Source of the DNA: CAVQXR01 sp046330455
GTDB lineage: Bacteria > Actinomycetota > Thermoleophilia > Gaiellales > Gaiellaceae
Assembly (NCBI GenBank): GCA_046330455.1
Contig: JAXLSU010000009.1
Coordinates: forward strand, 1 to 64,000
Length of the DNA stretch: 64,000 nt
Reading direction: 5' to 3'
Both the position numbers and the translations under genes were made by a program. This document shows, piece by piece, positions 12,105 to 20,187 of this stretch (position 1 is the stretch's first letter; every line of letters starts with the position of its first letter). The notes beneath the pieces were generated by a model. It searched no databases. It was not told the DNA's origin and worked only from the letters and a program-made list of their open reading frames with translations.

Positions 12105-12634
12105 GCCGAATTGGACGAAAGCCGATCCCCGTTCCCGGCGGCGTCGACGTCACGATCGCGCCCGGCCGGGTCTCCGTGAAGGGCCCGCTCGGCCAGCTCG
12201 AGCAGGCCGTTCCGCAGCGCATGACGATCGAGCAGGCCGAGGGTGAGGTCCTCGTCACCCGTCCGACCGACCGCGGTCCGGACCGGGCGCTCCACGGCCT
12301 GACCCGCACGCTCGTCGCGAACATGGTCGAGGGGGTCACGAAGGGGTTCGAGAAGCGCCTCGAGATCCAGGGCGTCGGCTACCGGGCACAGCTGAAGGGC
12401 AGCGACCTCGAGCTGGCGCTCGGGTTCTCGCACCCCGTGCACGTGCCGGCCCCGGAGGGGATCGACTTCGAGGTCCCCCAGCCCACGGTGATCCTCGTCA
12501 GGGGTATCGACAAGCAGCGGGTCGGCCAGGTCTCGGCCGAGATCCGCAAGCTACGGCCTCCCGAGCCCTACAAGGGCAAGGGGATTCGCTACGCGGGCGA
12601 GCACGTTCGCCGCAAGGTCGGAAAGAGGGCATAG
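12101..12634 (+). CDS. rplF: 50S ribosomal protein L6
   Basis: L6 lies near the factor-binding site of the 50S subunit. Read from GTG 12101 the product is 177 residues, starting MSRIGRKPIPVPGGVDV and ending with PEPYKGKGIRYAGEHVRRKVGKRA, the family signature. The ribosome-binding site is weak; see the small upstream frame that ends on this start. Confidence 0.96.
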   Translation: MSRIGRKPIPVPGGVDVTIAPGRVSVKGPLGQLEQAVPQRMTIEQAEGEVLVTRPTDRGPDRALHGLTRTLVANMVEGVTKGFEKRLEIQGVGYRAQLKGSDLELALGFSHPVHVPAPEGIDFEVPQPTVILVRGIDKQRVGQVSAEIRKLRPPEPYKGKGIRYAGEHVRRKVGKRA

Positions 12635-12636
12635 AG

Positions 12637-12996
12637 ATGGCGACGATGACCCGTGAGCAGCTGCGAGCGCGCCGGCACCGGCGCGTCCGCAAGAAGGTGT
12701 CCGGTACTGCCGAGCGACCGCGTCTCGCCGTGCGGCGCTCGAACCGCGGCATCTTCGCCCAGCTGATCGACGACGAGACCGGCCGCACCCTCGCCTCGGC
12801 GAGCTGGATCGCGGCGCGCAAGTCCGGCTTCGAGGGAAGCAAGTCCGAGCAGGCCGCCCGGGTCGGCAAGCTCCTCGCAGAGGCCGCAGCCGCGGCCGGG
12901 ATCGAGACGTGCGTATTCGACCGGGGCGGCTACCTGTACCACGGGAGGGTGAAGGCGCTCGCCGACGCCGCCCGCGAAGGAGGGCTGCGATTCTGA
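12637..12996 (+). CDS. rplR: 50S ribosomal protein L18
   Basis: L18 binds 5S rRNA together with L5. The 119-residue product has RHRRVRKKVSGTAERPRLAV at the N-terminus and FDRGGYLYHGRVKALADAAR at the C-terminus. It begins two bases after the rplF stop and its TGA overlaps the rpsE ATG. Confidence 0.96.
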   Translation: MATMTREQLRARRHRRVRKKVSGTAERPRLAVRRSNRGIFAQLIDDETGRTLASASWIAARKSGFEGSKSEQAARVGKLLAEAAAAAGIETCVFDRGGYLYHGRVKALADAAREGGLRF

Positions 12997-13544
12997 TGGC
13001 CAGCGCTGAGATCGCACAGGAGCGCGAGCTCAAGGAACGGGTGGTCGAGATCAACCGCGTCGCCAAGGTCGTGAAGGGCGGCCGGCGGTTCTCGTTCACC
13101 GCTCTCGTCGTGATCGGCGACGAGGTCGACCGCGTCGGCGTCGGCTACGGGAAGGCGCGGGAGGTCCCGCTCGCCATCTCGAAGGCCGTCGACGATGCGA
13201 GGAAGAACCTGTTCACCGTGCCGAAGCACGGCACGACGATCACGCACGAGGTGCTCGGACGGTTCGACGCCGCCCGCGTCCTCCTGCGCCCGGCCAGCCC
13301 GGGGACGGGCGTGATCGCCGGTGGAGGCGTCCGGGCGGTGCTCGAGCTCGGCGGGATTCGCGACATCCTCGCGAAGAGCCTCGGGACGACGAATCCCATC
13401 AACATGCTGAAGGCGACCGTCAACGCGCTGGAGAGCCTGAAGCGGCCCGAGGAGGTCGCGCGGATCCGCGGGAAGGCGATCGAGGACGTTCTGACCATCC
13501 GGACCCGGGACGGCGATGAAGCTCAGGATCACCCAGACTCGTAG
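12996..13544 (+). CDS. rpsE: 30S ribosomal protein S5
   Basis: S5 helps form the mRNA entry channel and affects decoding fidelity. Read from ATG 12996 the product is 182 residues with VVKGGRRFSFTALVV, GYGKAREVPLAI, and PGTGVIAGGGVRAVLELGGI. The C-terminus (TRDGDEAQDHPDS) runs 29 bases into rpmD, a longer overlap than at other junctions here. Confidence 0.96.
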   Translation: MASAEIAQERELKERVVEINRVAKVVKGGRRFSFTALVVIGDEVDRVGVGYGKAREVPLAISKAVDDARKNLFTVPKHGTTITHEVLGRFDAARVLLRPASPGTGVIAGGGVRAVLELGGIRDILAKSLGTTNPINMLKATVNALESLKRPEEVARIRGKAIEDVLTIRTRDGDEAQDHPDS

Positions 13545-13692
13545 TCAGATCGGGCAGACGCAGCGCCATCGGGGCACCCTGCGCGCGCTCGGTCTCGGCA
13601 AGATCGGACGCTCCGTGGAGCGGGACGACTCTCCCGAGGTGCTCGGTATGCTGCGCAAGGTCCGCCATCTCGTGAAGGTTGAGGAGGCCTAG
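13516..13692 (+). CDS. rpmD: 50S ribosomal protein L30
   Basis: L30 is a small 50S protein. The 58-residue frame from ATG 13516 reads MKLRITQTRSQIGQTQRHRG then TLRALGLGKIGRSV, which is the family pattern (RSxIG, LGLxKI), and ends VRHLVKVEEA. It starts inside rpsE, overlapping its last 29 bases in another frame; GGGACGG lies just upstream as a weak ribosome-binding site. rplO follows five bases later. Confidence 0.95.
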   Translation: MKLRITQTRSQIGQTQRHRGTLRALGLGKIGRSVERDDSPEVLGMLRKVRHLVKVEEA

Positions 13693-13696
13693 CTCC

Positions 13697-14302
13697 ATGG
13701 CAGACGAGCTCTCCCTCTCGAATCTCCAGCCCGCTTCCCCGCGCCGGGCGCGCAAGCGCATCGGCCGCGGGCAGGGCTCGGGTCATGGCCGCTACTCGGG
13801 TCGCGGCATCAAGGGCCAGAAGTCCCGGGCAGGCTCGCATCAGATGCGGGCCGGCTTCGAGGGCGGCCAGATGCCGATCTACATGCGGCTCGGAAAGCAG
13901 CGCGGCTCCACCTCGAAGGACGCCATGCCGGTGGGCCCGTTTCGCACCCGGACGCAGGGCGTCAACGTCCGCGAGCTCGAGCGCGTCTTCGACGCGGGTG
14001 CCGAGGTCACGCCGGACGCGCTGAAGGAGAAGGGCCTGATCCGCAACACGCGGATCGACGTGAAGATCCTCGGCGACGGCGAGCTCACGAAGAAGCTGTC
14101 CGTGACCGCCCACCGGTTCTCGGCCGTCGCCCGGGAGAAGATCGAGGCGGCCGGCGGGGCCGCGACGGCGCTCCGCGAGGAGGTCGAACGCAAGTCGCGC
14201 AAGTCGCGCAAGCTCGCCGCGGCCAAACGCGCGGCCGGTGTGACGACCGCCCCGGCCGAAGGCTCCGAGGTCGAGGAGCCGGAAGCCGAGGCCGAGTCGT
14301 AG
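13697..14302 (+). CDS. rplO: 50S ribosomal protein L15 with acidic C-terminal tail
   Basis: L15 is a late 50S assembly protein. The 201-residue product has RRARKRIGRGQGSGHG and GGQMPIYMRLGKQRG in the N-terminal glycine-rich arm, and the globular domain to about residue 157. The last 45 or so residues, beginning ALREEVERKSRKSRKLAAAK and ending EEPEAEAES, extend beyond the usual end and resemble the tails on L22 and S17. ATG 13697 is chosen over an upstream in-frame ATG inside rpmD. Confidence 0.95.
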   Translation: MADELSLSNLQPASPRRARKRIGRGQGSGHGRYSGRGIKGQKSRAGSHQMRAGFEGGQMPIYMRLGKQRGSTSKDAMPVGPFRTRTQGVNVRELERVFDAGAEVTPDALKEKGLIRNTRIDVKILGDGELTKKLSVTAHRFSAVAREKIEAAGGAATALREEVERKSRKSRKLAAAKRAAGVTTAPAEGSEVEEPEAEAES

Positions 14303-14303
14303 C

Positions 14304-15557
14304 GTGCTCGGCTGGCTGGCCAACGCCTGGCACGTCCCGGAGCTCCGGAGGCGACTGCTCTTCACGGCGATGATCCTGGCCCTGTACCGCCTCGGCAGCT
14401 GGATCCCGGCGCCGGGGGTCGATCCCGAGCAGATCACGCGGTACCTCGACAGCCAGAGCGGCACGATCCTCAGCCTCCTGAACATCTTCTCGGGCGGTGC
14501 GCTCGCGCAGTTCTCGCTGTTTGCGCTCGGGATCATGCCCTACGTCACGGCGTCGATCATCCTCCAGCTGCTGACGGTCGTGATCCCGAAGCTCGAGCAG
14601 CTGCAGAAGGAGGGCGAGGCCGGGTACGCGAAGATCAATCAGTACACCCGGTACCTCACGGTCGTGCTCGCCGCCCTCCAGGCGCTCGGCTACTCCTACC
14701 TGTTCGAGCGCCAGGGCGCGCTGACGCTGAACGCCGGCCGGATCGTCCTGATCGTCGTGACCCTCACCGCGGGCACGACGCTGCTCATGTGGATGGGCGA
14801 GCTGATCACGAAGCGCGGCATCGGCAACGGGATCTCGATCCTCATCTTCGCCTCCATCCTCGCCGCGCTCCCGGGCGGGATCAGGGCCTGGTGGAACGGC
14901 GGCACGACCGAGCGCCTGTTCCTGCCGATCATCGCGATCGCGATCATCGTCGCGGTCGTCTTCGTCCAGGAGGGCCAGCGCCGGATCCCGATCCAGTACG
15001 CGCGCCGCCAGGTCGGTCGGCGTATGACGAGCGGCGGCTCGACCTACATGCCCCTGCGCGTGAACATGGCCGGTGTGATCCCGATCATCTTCGCGGCGGC
15101 GATCATGGCGTTCCCGCCGACGATCGCGCAGTTCTTCCCCAGCACGCAGGCGTTCATCAACGACCACTTCACGCCGTCGAGCCTGCTCTACATCCTCGTG
15201 CAGGCGGTGCTGATCGTGATCTTCACCTATTTCTACACGGCGGTCACCTTCAACCCGGTCGAGCAGGCCGACAACCTCCGCAAGCACGGCGGCTACATCC
15301 CGGGGATCCGCCCGGGCCCGCCGACCGCGCAGTACCTCGACCGCGTGCTGACCCGCCTGACGCTTCCCGGCGCGCTCTGGCTCGCTCTCGTCGCCTCCAT
15401 CCCGGCGATCGCGATCAGCTACGGCGGCTTCTCGCAGAACACGGCGGCGGCGCTCGGCGGCACCTCGATCCTGATCGTCGTCGGCGTGGCGCTCGACACG
15501 ATGCGCCAGATGGAGTCGCAGATGATGATGCGCCACTACGAAGGCTTTCTGAAGTAG
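14304..15557 (+). CDS. secY: Preprotein translocase subunit SecY
   Basis: SecY forms the protein-conducting channel of the Sec translocon in the cytoplasmic membrane. The 417-residue product begins at GTG 14304 (MLGWLANAWHVPELRRRLLF) and shows ten hydrophobic segments, the plug region after FSLFALGIMPYVTASII, and the cytoplasmic loops with RRIPIQYARR and NPVEQADNLRKHGGYIPG. The stop codon TAG lies inside a dispersed palindromic element, so the extreme C-terminus (GFLK) may have been set by insertion of that element. adk follows 64 bp downstream. Confidence 0.97.
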   Translation: MLGWLANAWHVPELRRRLLFTAMILALYRLGSWIPAPGVDPEQITRYLDSQSGTILSLLNIFSGGALAQFSLFALGIMPYVTASIILQLLTVVIPKLEQLQKEGEAGYAKINQYTRYLTVVLAALQALGYSYLFERQGALTLNAGRIVLIVVTLTAGTTLLMWMGELITKRGIGNGISILIFASILAALPGGIRAWWNGGTTERLFLPIIAIAIIVAVVFVQEGQRRIPIQYARRQVGRRMTSGGSTYMPLRVNMAGVIPIIFAAAIMAFPPTIAQFFPSTQAFINDHFTPSSLLYILVQAVLIVIFTYFYTAVTFNPVEQADNLRKHGGYIPGIRPGPPTAQYLDRVLTRLTLPGALWLALVASIPAIAISYGGFSQNTAAALGGTSILIVVGVALDTMRQMESQMMMRHYEGFLK

Positions 15558-15578
15558 GGGCGGGATCTCATCCCGCCC
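15554..15578 (+). repeat. Palindromic element copy 1, contains the secY stop
   Basis: GTAG followed by GGGCGGGAT, CTC, ATCCCGCCC; a perfect 9-bp inverted repeat with a 3-base centre. The TAG at 15555-15557 is the secY stop codon. It matches the other dispersed copies in this window. Confidence 0.85.
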
Positions 15579-15604
15579 GCTCCCGATCAGACCCGCCCGT
15601 CGCT

Positions 15605-15622
15605 ATGAAGGTGACTCCCTGA
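15605..15622 (+). promoter_or_regulatory. Five-codon upstream ORF ending on the adk start
   Basis: ATG 15605 opens the frame MKVTP and its TGA (15620-15622) shares its last base with the adk ATG. The GAAGGTGA within it could also act as the adk ribosome-binding site, which is the simpler reading. Confidence 0.3.
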
Positions 15623-16212
15623 TGCCGCTCGACCTCGTGCTCCTCGGGGCGCCCGGTGCGGGCAAGGGCACCCAGGCCCAGCGGATCGTCGCCGGCTACG
15701 ACATCCCGCAGATCTCCACCGGCGAGATCCTGCGAGCGGCGGTGGCCGCCGGCTCTCCGCTCGGCGAGCGAGTGCGACCGATCATGGAGAGCGGGCAGCT
15801 CGTTCCCGACGACCTCATCGTCGAGCTGATCGGAGAACGCCTCGCCCGACCCGACACGGCGGGCGGCTGTATCTTCGACGGCTTCCCGCGAACGACCCCG
15901 CAAGCGAGGGCACTCGACGAGATGCTCCCCGCGATCGGCCGCCGGATCAGCGTCGCGCTGTTCTTCGACCTTGCGGACGAGGAGGCGATGCGACGCCTGC
16001 TGGGGCGTGCCGAGCAGGAGGGGCGAACGGACGACACGCCCGAGGTGATCGCGGAGCGAATGCGCGTCTACCACGAGCAGACCGAGCCGCTCATCGCCTA
16101 CTACCGGGCCGGCTCGGTGCTCGTACGGATCGACGCGAGCAGTACTGTCGACGAGGTCTACGCGCAGGTGACGACCGTGCTCGGAGCTCCCGGCAGGGGC
16201 GCCTCGCGGTGA
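15622..16212 (+). CDS. adk: Adenylate kinase
   Basis: Adk interconverts ATP plus AMP and two ADP. The 196-residue product has the P-loop GAPGAGKGTQ at residues 9-18, the AMP-site segment ISTGEILRAA, DGFPRT and a short LID (LLGRAEQEGRTDD) without the zinc cysteines of the long form. It is the short-LID type common in actinobacteria. The secY-adk-map order is standard. The stop overlaps the map start by four bases. Confidence 0.97.
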   Translation: MPLDLVLLGAPGAGKGTQAQRIVAGYDIPQISTGEILRAAVAAGSPLGERVRPIMESGQLVPDDLIVELIGERLARPDTAGGCIFDGFPRTTPQARALDEMLPAIGRRISVALFFDLADEEAMRRLLGRAEQEGRTDDTPEVIAERMRVYHEQTEPLIAYYRAGSVLVRIDASSTVDEVYAQVTTVLGAPGRGASR

Positions 16213-16997
16213 TCATCCGCAAGTCCAGCCGCGAGCTCGAGCGGATGGCCGGCGCGGGGCGGGTCGTCGTCGAGGCGCTCGAGCGGCTCGGCGAGGCGAT
16301 CGAGCCCGGCGTGACGACCGGCGAGCTCGACGCGATCGCCGAGGAGCTGATTCGACGCCGCGGAGGCGTCCCGACGTTCAAGGGCTACCGGGGCTTCCCC
16401 GGCTCGATCTGCGCATCGCCGAACTCGATGGTCGTGCACGGCATTCCGGGTTCCTACCGGCTCGAGGACGGAGACGTGATCTCCATCGACGTCGGCGTGA
16501 CGAAGCACGGGTTCGTCGCCGACAGCGCCTACACGTTCGCCGTGGGCGAGGTCGACGGCGAGACGCAGCGCCTGCTCGAGGCCTGCCGCGACTCACTCGA
16601 CGCCGGGGTGGCCGAGGCGATCGCGGGGCATCACGTCGGCGACATCTCGGCGGCCGTCCAGCAGGTGGCGGAGGGGCGGGGCTTCTCGGTCGTCCGCAGC
16701 CTCGTCGGGCACGGCGTCGGACGCTCGATGCACGAGGACCCCCAGATACCGAACTTCGCCGGCCGGAGCCCCGGCCCGGAGCTCGGGATCGGGATGACGC
16801 TTGCGATCGAGCCGATGATCACGGCCGGCAGCGCCGACGTCTTCGTCGACGAGGACGGCTGGTCGATCTACACGCAGGATGGCTCGCTCGCAGCGCATTT
16901 CGAGCACACGGTCGCCGTCACGGAGGACGGCCCGCGCGTCCTCACCTACTCGGAGCGGCTTGCGGCAAACTCGCCCGTGGGCTCTGTGCTACGATGA
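16209..16997 (+). CDS. map: Methionine aminopeptidase type I
   Basis: Map removes the initiator methionine from nascent proteins, using a two-metal site. The 262-residue product has the ligands in order: DVGVTKHGFVADSAY (two Asp), GHGVGRSMHEDP (His), AIEPMI (Glu) and EHTVAVTEDG (Glu). Start GTG 16209 overlaps the adk stop (GTGA). Unlike most bacteria, no infA follows. Confidence 0.96.
   Translation: MIIRKSSRELERMAGAGRVVVEALERLGEAIEPGVTTGELDAIAEELIRRRGGVPTFKGYRGFPGSICASPNSMVVHGIPGSYRLEDGDVISIDVGVTKHGFVADSAYTFAVGEVDGETQRLLEACRDSLDAGVAEAIAGHHVGDISAAVQQVAEGRGFSVVRSLVGHGVGRSMHEDPQIPNFAGRSPGPELGIGMTLAIEPMITAGSADVFVDEDGWSIYTQDGSLAAHFEHTVAVTEDGPRVLTYSERLAANSPVGSVLR
16987..16995 (+). promoter_or_regulatory. 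Candidate extended -10 promoter for the rpmJ-rpsM operon
   Basis: TGC TACGAT at the very end of map (the ATGA holding the map stop is part of it) reads as an extended -10 motif, TGn followed by TAnnnT. TACGAT is also the -10 found upstream of several other genes here. No good -35 at 17 bp; TTGCGG at 16960 is too far. Transcription from here would give a leader of about 100 nt before rpmJ. Confidence 0.4.
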
Positions 16998-17074
16998 CCG
17001 CCTTGCGGCACGGCCGTAGCCGTGGCGTGTTTTCTTGTGCACTCGCCCTACGACGTCCACCCGGGCGGGTCCAC

Positions 17075-17107
17075 ATGCCGGTTGCGGTGAATCCAGGAGT
17101 GAGATGA
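17075..17107 (+). promoter_or_regulatory. Ten-codon upstream ORF overlapping the rpmJ start
   Basis: ATG 17075 opens MPVAVNPGVR and its TGA (17105-17107) overlaps the rpmJ ATG. An AGGAG for rpmJ lies inside it, so rpmJ does not need coupling; the frame is recorded because the same arrangement recurs at rplF, adk, ftsH and the NlpC gene. The 106-bp map-rpmJ gap holds nothing else recognisable and is too short for infA. Confidence 0.3.
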
Positions 17108-17217
17108 AGGTCAGGCCGTCCGTCAAGCCGATGTGTGAGCGCTGCCGCGTGATCAAGCGGCACGGCAGGGTGCTCATCATCTGCAGCAATCCCCGTCACA
17201 AGCAGCGCCAGGGTTAG
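17104..17217 (+). CDS. rpmJ: 50S ribosomal protein L36
   Basis: L36 is the smallest 50S protein. The 37-residue product MKVRPSVKPMCERCRVIKRH continues GRVLIICSNPRHKQRQG and has the zinc ligands C-x2-C, C and H of the zinc form. AGGAGTGAG precedes the ATG. It opens the alpha-operon part of the cluster and is followed by rpsM after 10 bases. Confidence 0.96.
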   Translation: MKVRPSVKPMCERCRVIKRHGRVLIICSNPRHKQRQG

Positions 17218-17227
17218 GAGAAACAGC

Positions 17228-17599
17228 GTGGCACGGATCGCAGGCGTCAACCTCCCGCGCGACAAGCGCCTCGTCGTGGCGCTGACGTACATCTACGGCA
17301 TCGGCCCCTCGACGGCGGCCACGGTCTGCAAGGAGCTGTCCCTCTCGCCGGACGAGAAGGTGAGAGATCTGTCCGACCCGGAGATCACGAAGCTCCGCAA
17401 CTACATCGACGCGAACCTCGAGGTCGAGGGTGATCTGCGGCGGGAGCGCTCACAGGCGATCAAGCGCCTGATGGAGATCGGCTGCTACCGGGGAATCCGC
17501 CACCGGCGCGGCCTCCCGGCCCGCGGCCAGCGTACGAAGACCAACGCCCGCAGCCGCAAGGGCCCGAAGAAGACCGTCGGGCGCGGGAAGAAGAAGTAG
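17228..17599 (+). CDS. rpsM: 30S ribosomal protein S13
   Basis: S13 lies at the top of the 30S head and forms intersubunit bridges. Read from GTG 17228 the product is 123 residues: MARIAGVNLPRDKR, the helix-two-turn-helix region with YIYGIG, and GCYRGIRHRRGLPARGQRTK followed by a Lys-rich end. GGAGAAACAGC upstream supplies the ribosome-binding site. Confidence 0.97.
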   Translation: MARIAGVNLPRDKRLVVALTYIYGIGPSTAATVCKELSLSPDEKVRDLSDPEITKLRNYIDANLEVEGDLRRERSQAIKRLMEIGCYRGIRHRRGLPARGQRTKTNARSRKGPKKTVGRGKKK

Positions 17600-17608
17600 A
17601 GAGGAAGC

Positions 17609-18016
17609 ATGGCGCCCCCACGTCGCCCAGCCGCGAAGACCACGCGCTCCCGCCGTCGCGTCAAGAAGAACATCGCGATCGGACAGGCGCATATCAAGAC
17701 GTCGTTCAACAACACGATCGTGTCCCTGACCGACAAGGACGGAAACGTCATCTGCTGGGAGAGCGCCGGCTCGGCGGGCTTCAAGGGCTCGCGCAAGTCG
17801 ACGCCGTTCGCGGCCCAGGTGACCGCCGACTCCTGCGCACGGAAGGGCATGGAGCACGGGCTGCAGAAGGTCGAGGTGTTCGTCAAGGGGCCAGGCTCGG
17901 GCCGTGAGACCGCGATCCGGTCGCTCCAGGCTGCCGGGCTCGAGATCCTCGGTGTCCGCGACGTCACGCCCCAGGCACACAACGGCGTTCGCCCGAAGAA
18001 GCGGCGGAGGGTCTAG
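17609..18016 (+). CDS. rpsK: 30S ribosomal protein S11
   Basis: S11 sits on the 30S platform near the E site. The 135-residue product has KKNIAIGQAHIKTSFNNTIV, SAGSAGFKGSRKSTPFAAQV and ends DVTPQAHNGVRPKKRRRV, all canonical. The last base of its stop is the first of the rpsD GTG. Confidence 0.97.
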   Translation: MAPPRRPAAKTTRSRRRVKKNIAIGQAHIKTSFNNTIVSLTDKDGNVICWESAGSAGFKGSRKSTPFAAQVTADSCARKGMEHGLQKVEVFVKGPGSGRETAIRSLQAAGLEILGVRDVTPQAHNGVRPKKRRRV

Positions 18017-18636
18017 TGGCACGCGACCGTAGCGCCAAGTGCAAGCAGTGCCGTCGCGAAGGGATCAAGCTCTTCCTGAAGGGTGAGCGCTGCCTCACGG
18101 AGAAGTGCTCGATCGAGCGCCGCAGCTACCCACCGGGAGAGCACGGGCGGGGGCGGATCAAGCAGTCGGAGTACCTGCTGCAGCTCCGTGAGAAGCAGAA
18201 GGCGCGCCGCTACTACGGGATCCTCGAGAAGCAGTTCCGCATCTACTACGACAAGGCCTCGCGCCAGTCCGGGATCACCGGCGAGGCGCTGCTGCGGATG
18301 CTCGAGCTTCGCCTCGACAACGTCGTGTACCGGCTCGGCTTCGCCGCGTCCCGCGCGCAGGCCAGGCAACTCGTGCGCCATGGCCACTTCTGGGTCAACG
18401 GCCGCCGGGTCAACATCCCGAGCTTCCAGGTGCGGCCGGGCGACATCGTCAACCTGAGACCGGGCAGCCCCGTCGAGCAGGTGATTCGCGACGCGACCGA
18501 CCTCACCGCCTCGGTTCCCGCCTGGCTGCAGGCCGACCACGACAACCTCTCCGGCAAGATCCTCAAGTCGCCCGAGCGCGACGAGATCGACGCGCCGGTC
18601 CAGGAGCAGCTCATCGTCGAGCTCTACTCCAAGTAG
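18016..18636 (+). CDS. rpsD: 30S ribosomal protein S4
   Basis: S4 nucleates 16S rRNA folding and helps set decoding accuracy. The 206-residue product begins at GTG 18016 and has four N-terminal cysteines (CKQC, then CLTEKC) of the zinc form, and an S4 domain with MLELRLDNVVYRLGFA and RQLVRHGHFWVNGRRVNIPS. A 126-bp gap with no clear promoter follows before rpoA. Confidence 0.97.
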   Translation: MARDRSAKCKQCRREGIKLFLKGERCLTEKCSIERRSYPPGEHGRGRIKQSEYLLQLREKQKARRYYGILEKQFRIYYDKASRQSGITGEALLRMLELRLDNVVYRLGFAASRAQARQLVRHGHFWVNGRRVNIPSFQVRPGDIVNLRPGSPVEQVIRDATDLTASVPAWLQADHDNLSGKILKSPERDEIDAPVQEQLIVELYSK

Positions 18637-18762
18637 TGCCCAGTTCCCGTTCGTCCCGCTGACCCGTCCACCACCGACCCCGGCCTCAGGCCGCCGAGGG
18701 AGCAGCTCACCGAAGCAGCGCCCCGCGGAATCCCAGTTCCCCCGCGACCCGGAAAGGGAAGC

Positions 18763-19722
18763 ATGTCCGTCAGAACGAGCCTCATGGACTTCCAGGTGCC
18801 GAAGATCGCCAAGGAGGAGGTGGGCGAGAGCCGCGGCGTGTTCGTGATCGAGCCGCTCGATCGCGGGTTCGGCTACACGTTCGGCAACTCGCTCCGCCGG
18901 GTTCTCCTGTCCTCGCTCGAGGGTGCCGCCGTCACCTCCGTGAAGATCGAGGGCGTCGCCCACGAGTTCACCACGCTCCCGGGCGTCCGCGAGGACGTCA
19001 TCGACATCATCCTGAACCTGAAGAGCCTCACCTGCCGCCTGCACGGCGAGTCCCCGGAGATCGAGGTGCGGCTCGAGAAGAAGGGGCCGGGCTCGGTCAC
19101 CGCCGGCGACATCGAGGCGCCGGCCGACCTCGAGATCCTGAACCCTGAGCTCGAGATCGCCCACCTCGCCGACAAGGGCCGGCTCGAGATGACGCTCACG
19201 ATCGGCCGCGGCCGCGGCTACGTTCCCGCGGAGCTCAATCGTGGCCCCGAGCACACGATCGGCGTGATCCCGGTCGACTCGGTCTTCTCGCCGGCGCGAC
19301 GCGTCTCGTACGAGGTCGAGGCCGCACGAGTCGGTCAGCGGACCGACTACGACAAGCTCACGATCGACGTCACGACCGACGGCTCGGTCGAGCCCAAGGA
19401 GGCCGTCGCGCAGGCCGCCGAGATCCTGATCCGCCAGCTGGCGATCTTCACCGACCTCGAGAAGATCGAGGGCTTCGGGGAGCCCGTCGAGGCCGAGATC
19501 GAGATCCCGCAGGCGCGCGGCATGGAGAACTTCCCGGTCGAGGAGCTCGAGCTCGGGGTGCGGAGCTACAACTGCCTCAAGCGGGTCGGCATCGAGACGA
19601 TCGGCGACCTCGTCGTCAAGTCCGAGGGCGAGCTCTCCGCGATCCCCAACTTCGGCAAGAAGTCGATCGAGGAGGTCAAGGAGGCGCTAGCCGCCCACGG
19701 CCTCGAGCTTCGCGAGGACTGA
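18763..19722 (+). CDS. rpoA: RNA polymerase alpha subunit
   Basis: Alpha dimerises to start polymerase assembly and its C-terminal domain contacts UP elements and activators. The 319-residue product has the N-terminal domain (GFGYTFGNSLRRVLLSSL; about 1-230) and the alpha-CTD (VRSYNCLKRVGIETIGDLV, NFGKKSIEEVKEAL; about 250-315). AAAGGGAAGC gives a good ribosome-binding site. rplQ follows after three bases. Confidence 0.97.
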   Translation: MSVRTSLMDFQVPKIAKEEVGESRGVFVIEPLDRGFGYTFGNSLRRVLLSSLEGAAVTSVKIEGVAHEFTTLPGVREDVIDIILNLKSLTCRLHGESPEIEVRLEKKGPGSVTAGDIEAPADLEILNPELEIAHLADKGRLEMTLTIGRGRGYVPAELNRGPEHTIGVIPVDSVFSPARRVSYEVEAARVGQRTDYDKLTIDVTTDGSVEPKEAVAQAAEILIRQLAIFTDLEKIEGFGEPVEAEIEIPQARGMENFPVEELELGVRSYNCLKRVGIETIGDLVVKSEGELSAIPNFGKKSIEEVKEALAAHGLELRED

Positions 19723-19725
19723 GCC

Positions 19726-20157
19726 GTGCGGCATCAGAAGCAGGGACGTAAGCTCGGGCGCGACTCCGCGCACCGCAAGGCGATGTACGCGAACCTCACG
19801 GCGTCGCTGATCGAGCACGGCCGGATCAGGACGACGCTCGCGAAGGCGAAGGAGGTCAGGCCCGTCGCCGAGCAGATGATCACGCTCGGCCGGCGCGGTG
19901 ATCTCCATGCGCGGCGGCAGGCGATCGCGTTCCTGCGCTCGAACGACGCCGTCCACATCCTGTTCAGCGAGGTGGCGCCCAGGTTCGCCGACCGTCCGGG
20001 CGGCTACACGAGGATCGTGAAGCTCGGCCCGCGCCAGGGCGACGCCGCGCCGATGGCCTACCTCGAGCTCGTGGACTTCGTCCCACGACCGAAGGCTTCC
20101 GCGGCCGCGACGGCAGCCGCGCGCCGGGCACCGCAGGCCGCAGCCGCGGCGGGCTGA
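19726..20157 (+). CDS. rplQ: 50S ribosomal protein L17
   Basis: L17 lies near the tunnel exit. Read from GTG 19726 the 143-residue product begins MRHQKQGRKLGRDSAHRKAM and has LIEHGRIRTTLAKAKEVRPV; the central part ends near LELVDF at about 122, followed by an Ala-rich tail of 20 or so residues. It closes the ribosomal cluster; a strong hairpin follows at once. Confidence 0.96.
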   Translation: MRHQKQGRKLGRDSAHRKAMYANLTASLIEHGRIRTTLAKAKEVRPVAEQMITLGRRGDLHARRQAIAFLRSNDAVHILFSEVAPRFADRPGGYTRIVKLGPRQGDAAPMAYLELVDFVPRPKASAAATAAARRAPQAAAAAG

Positions 20158-20179
20158 CGGCCCGGCCGAGGCCGGGCCG
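20158..20179 (+). terminator. Hairpin after rplQ
   Basis: CGGCCCGGCC and GGCCGGGCCG form a 10-bp stem with a two-base centre immediately after the rplQ stop. There is no T-run, as is usual in high-GC actinobacteria. Nearly the same hairpin follows hpt at 43165-43185. Confidence 0.6.
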
Positions 20180-20187
20180 GAGGGCCG

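Noticed and set aside
15605..15622. Five-codon frame before adk as an independent gene
   Set aside because: Too short and it contains the likely adk ribosome-binding site; kept only as a possible coupling element.
16960..16995. TTGCGG/TACGAT as a full promoter
   Set aside because: The spacer is 24 bp, too long; only the extended -10 is kept.
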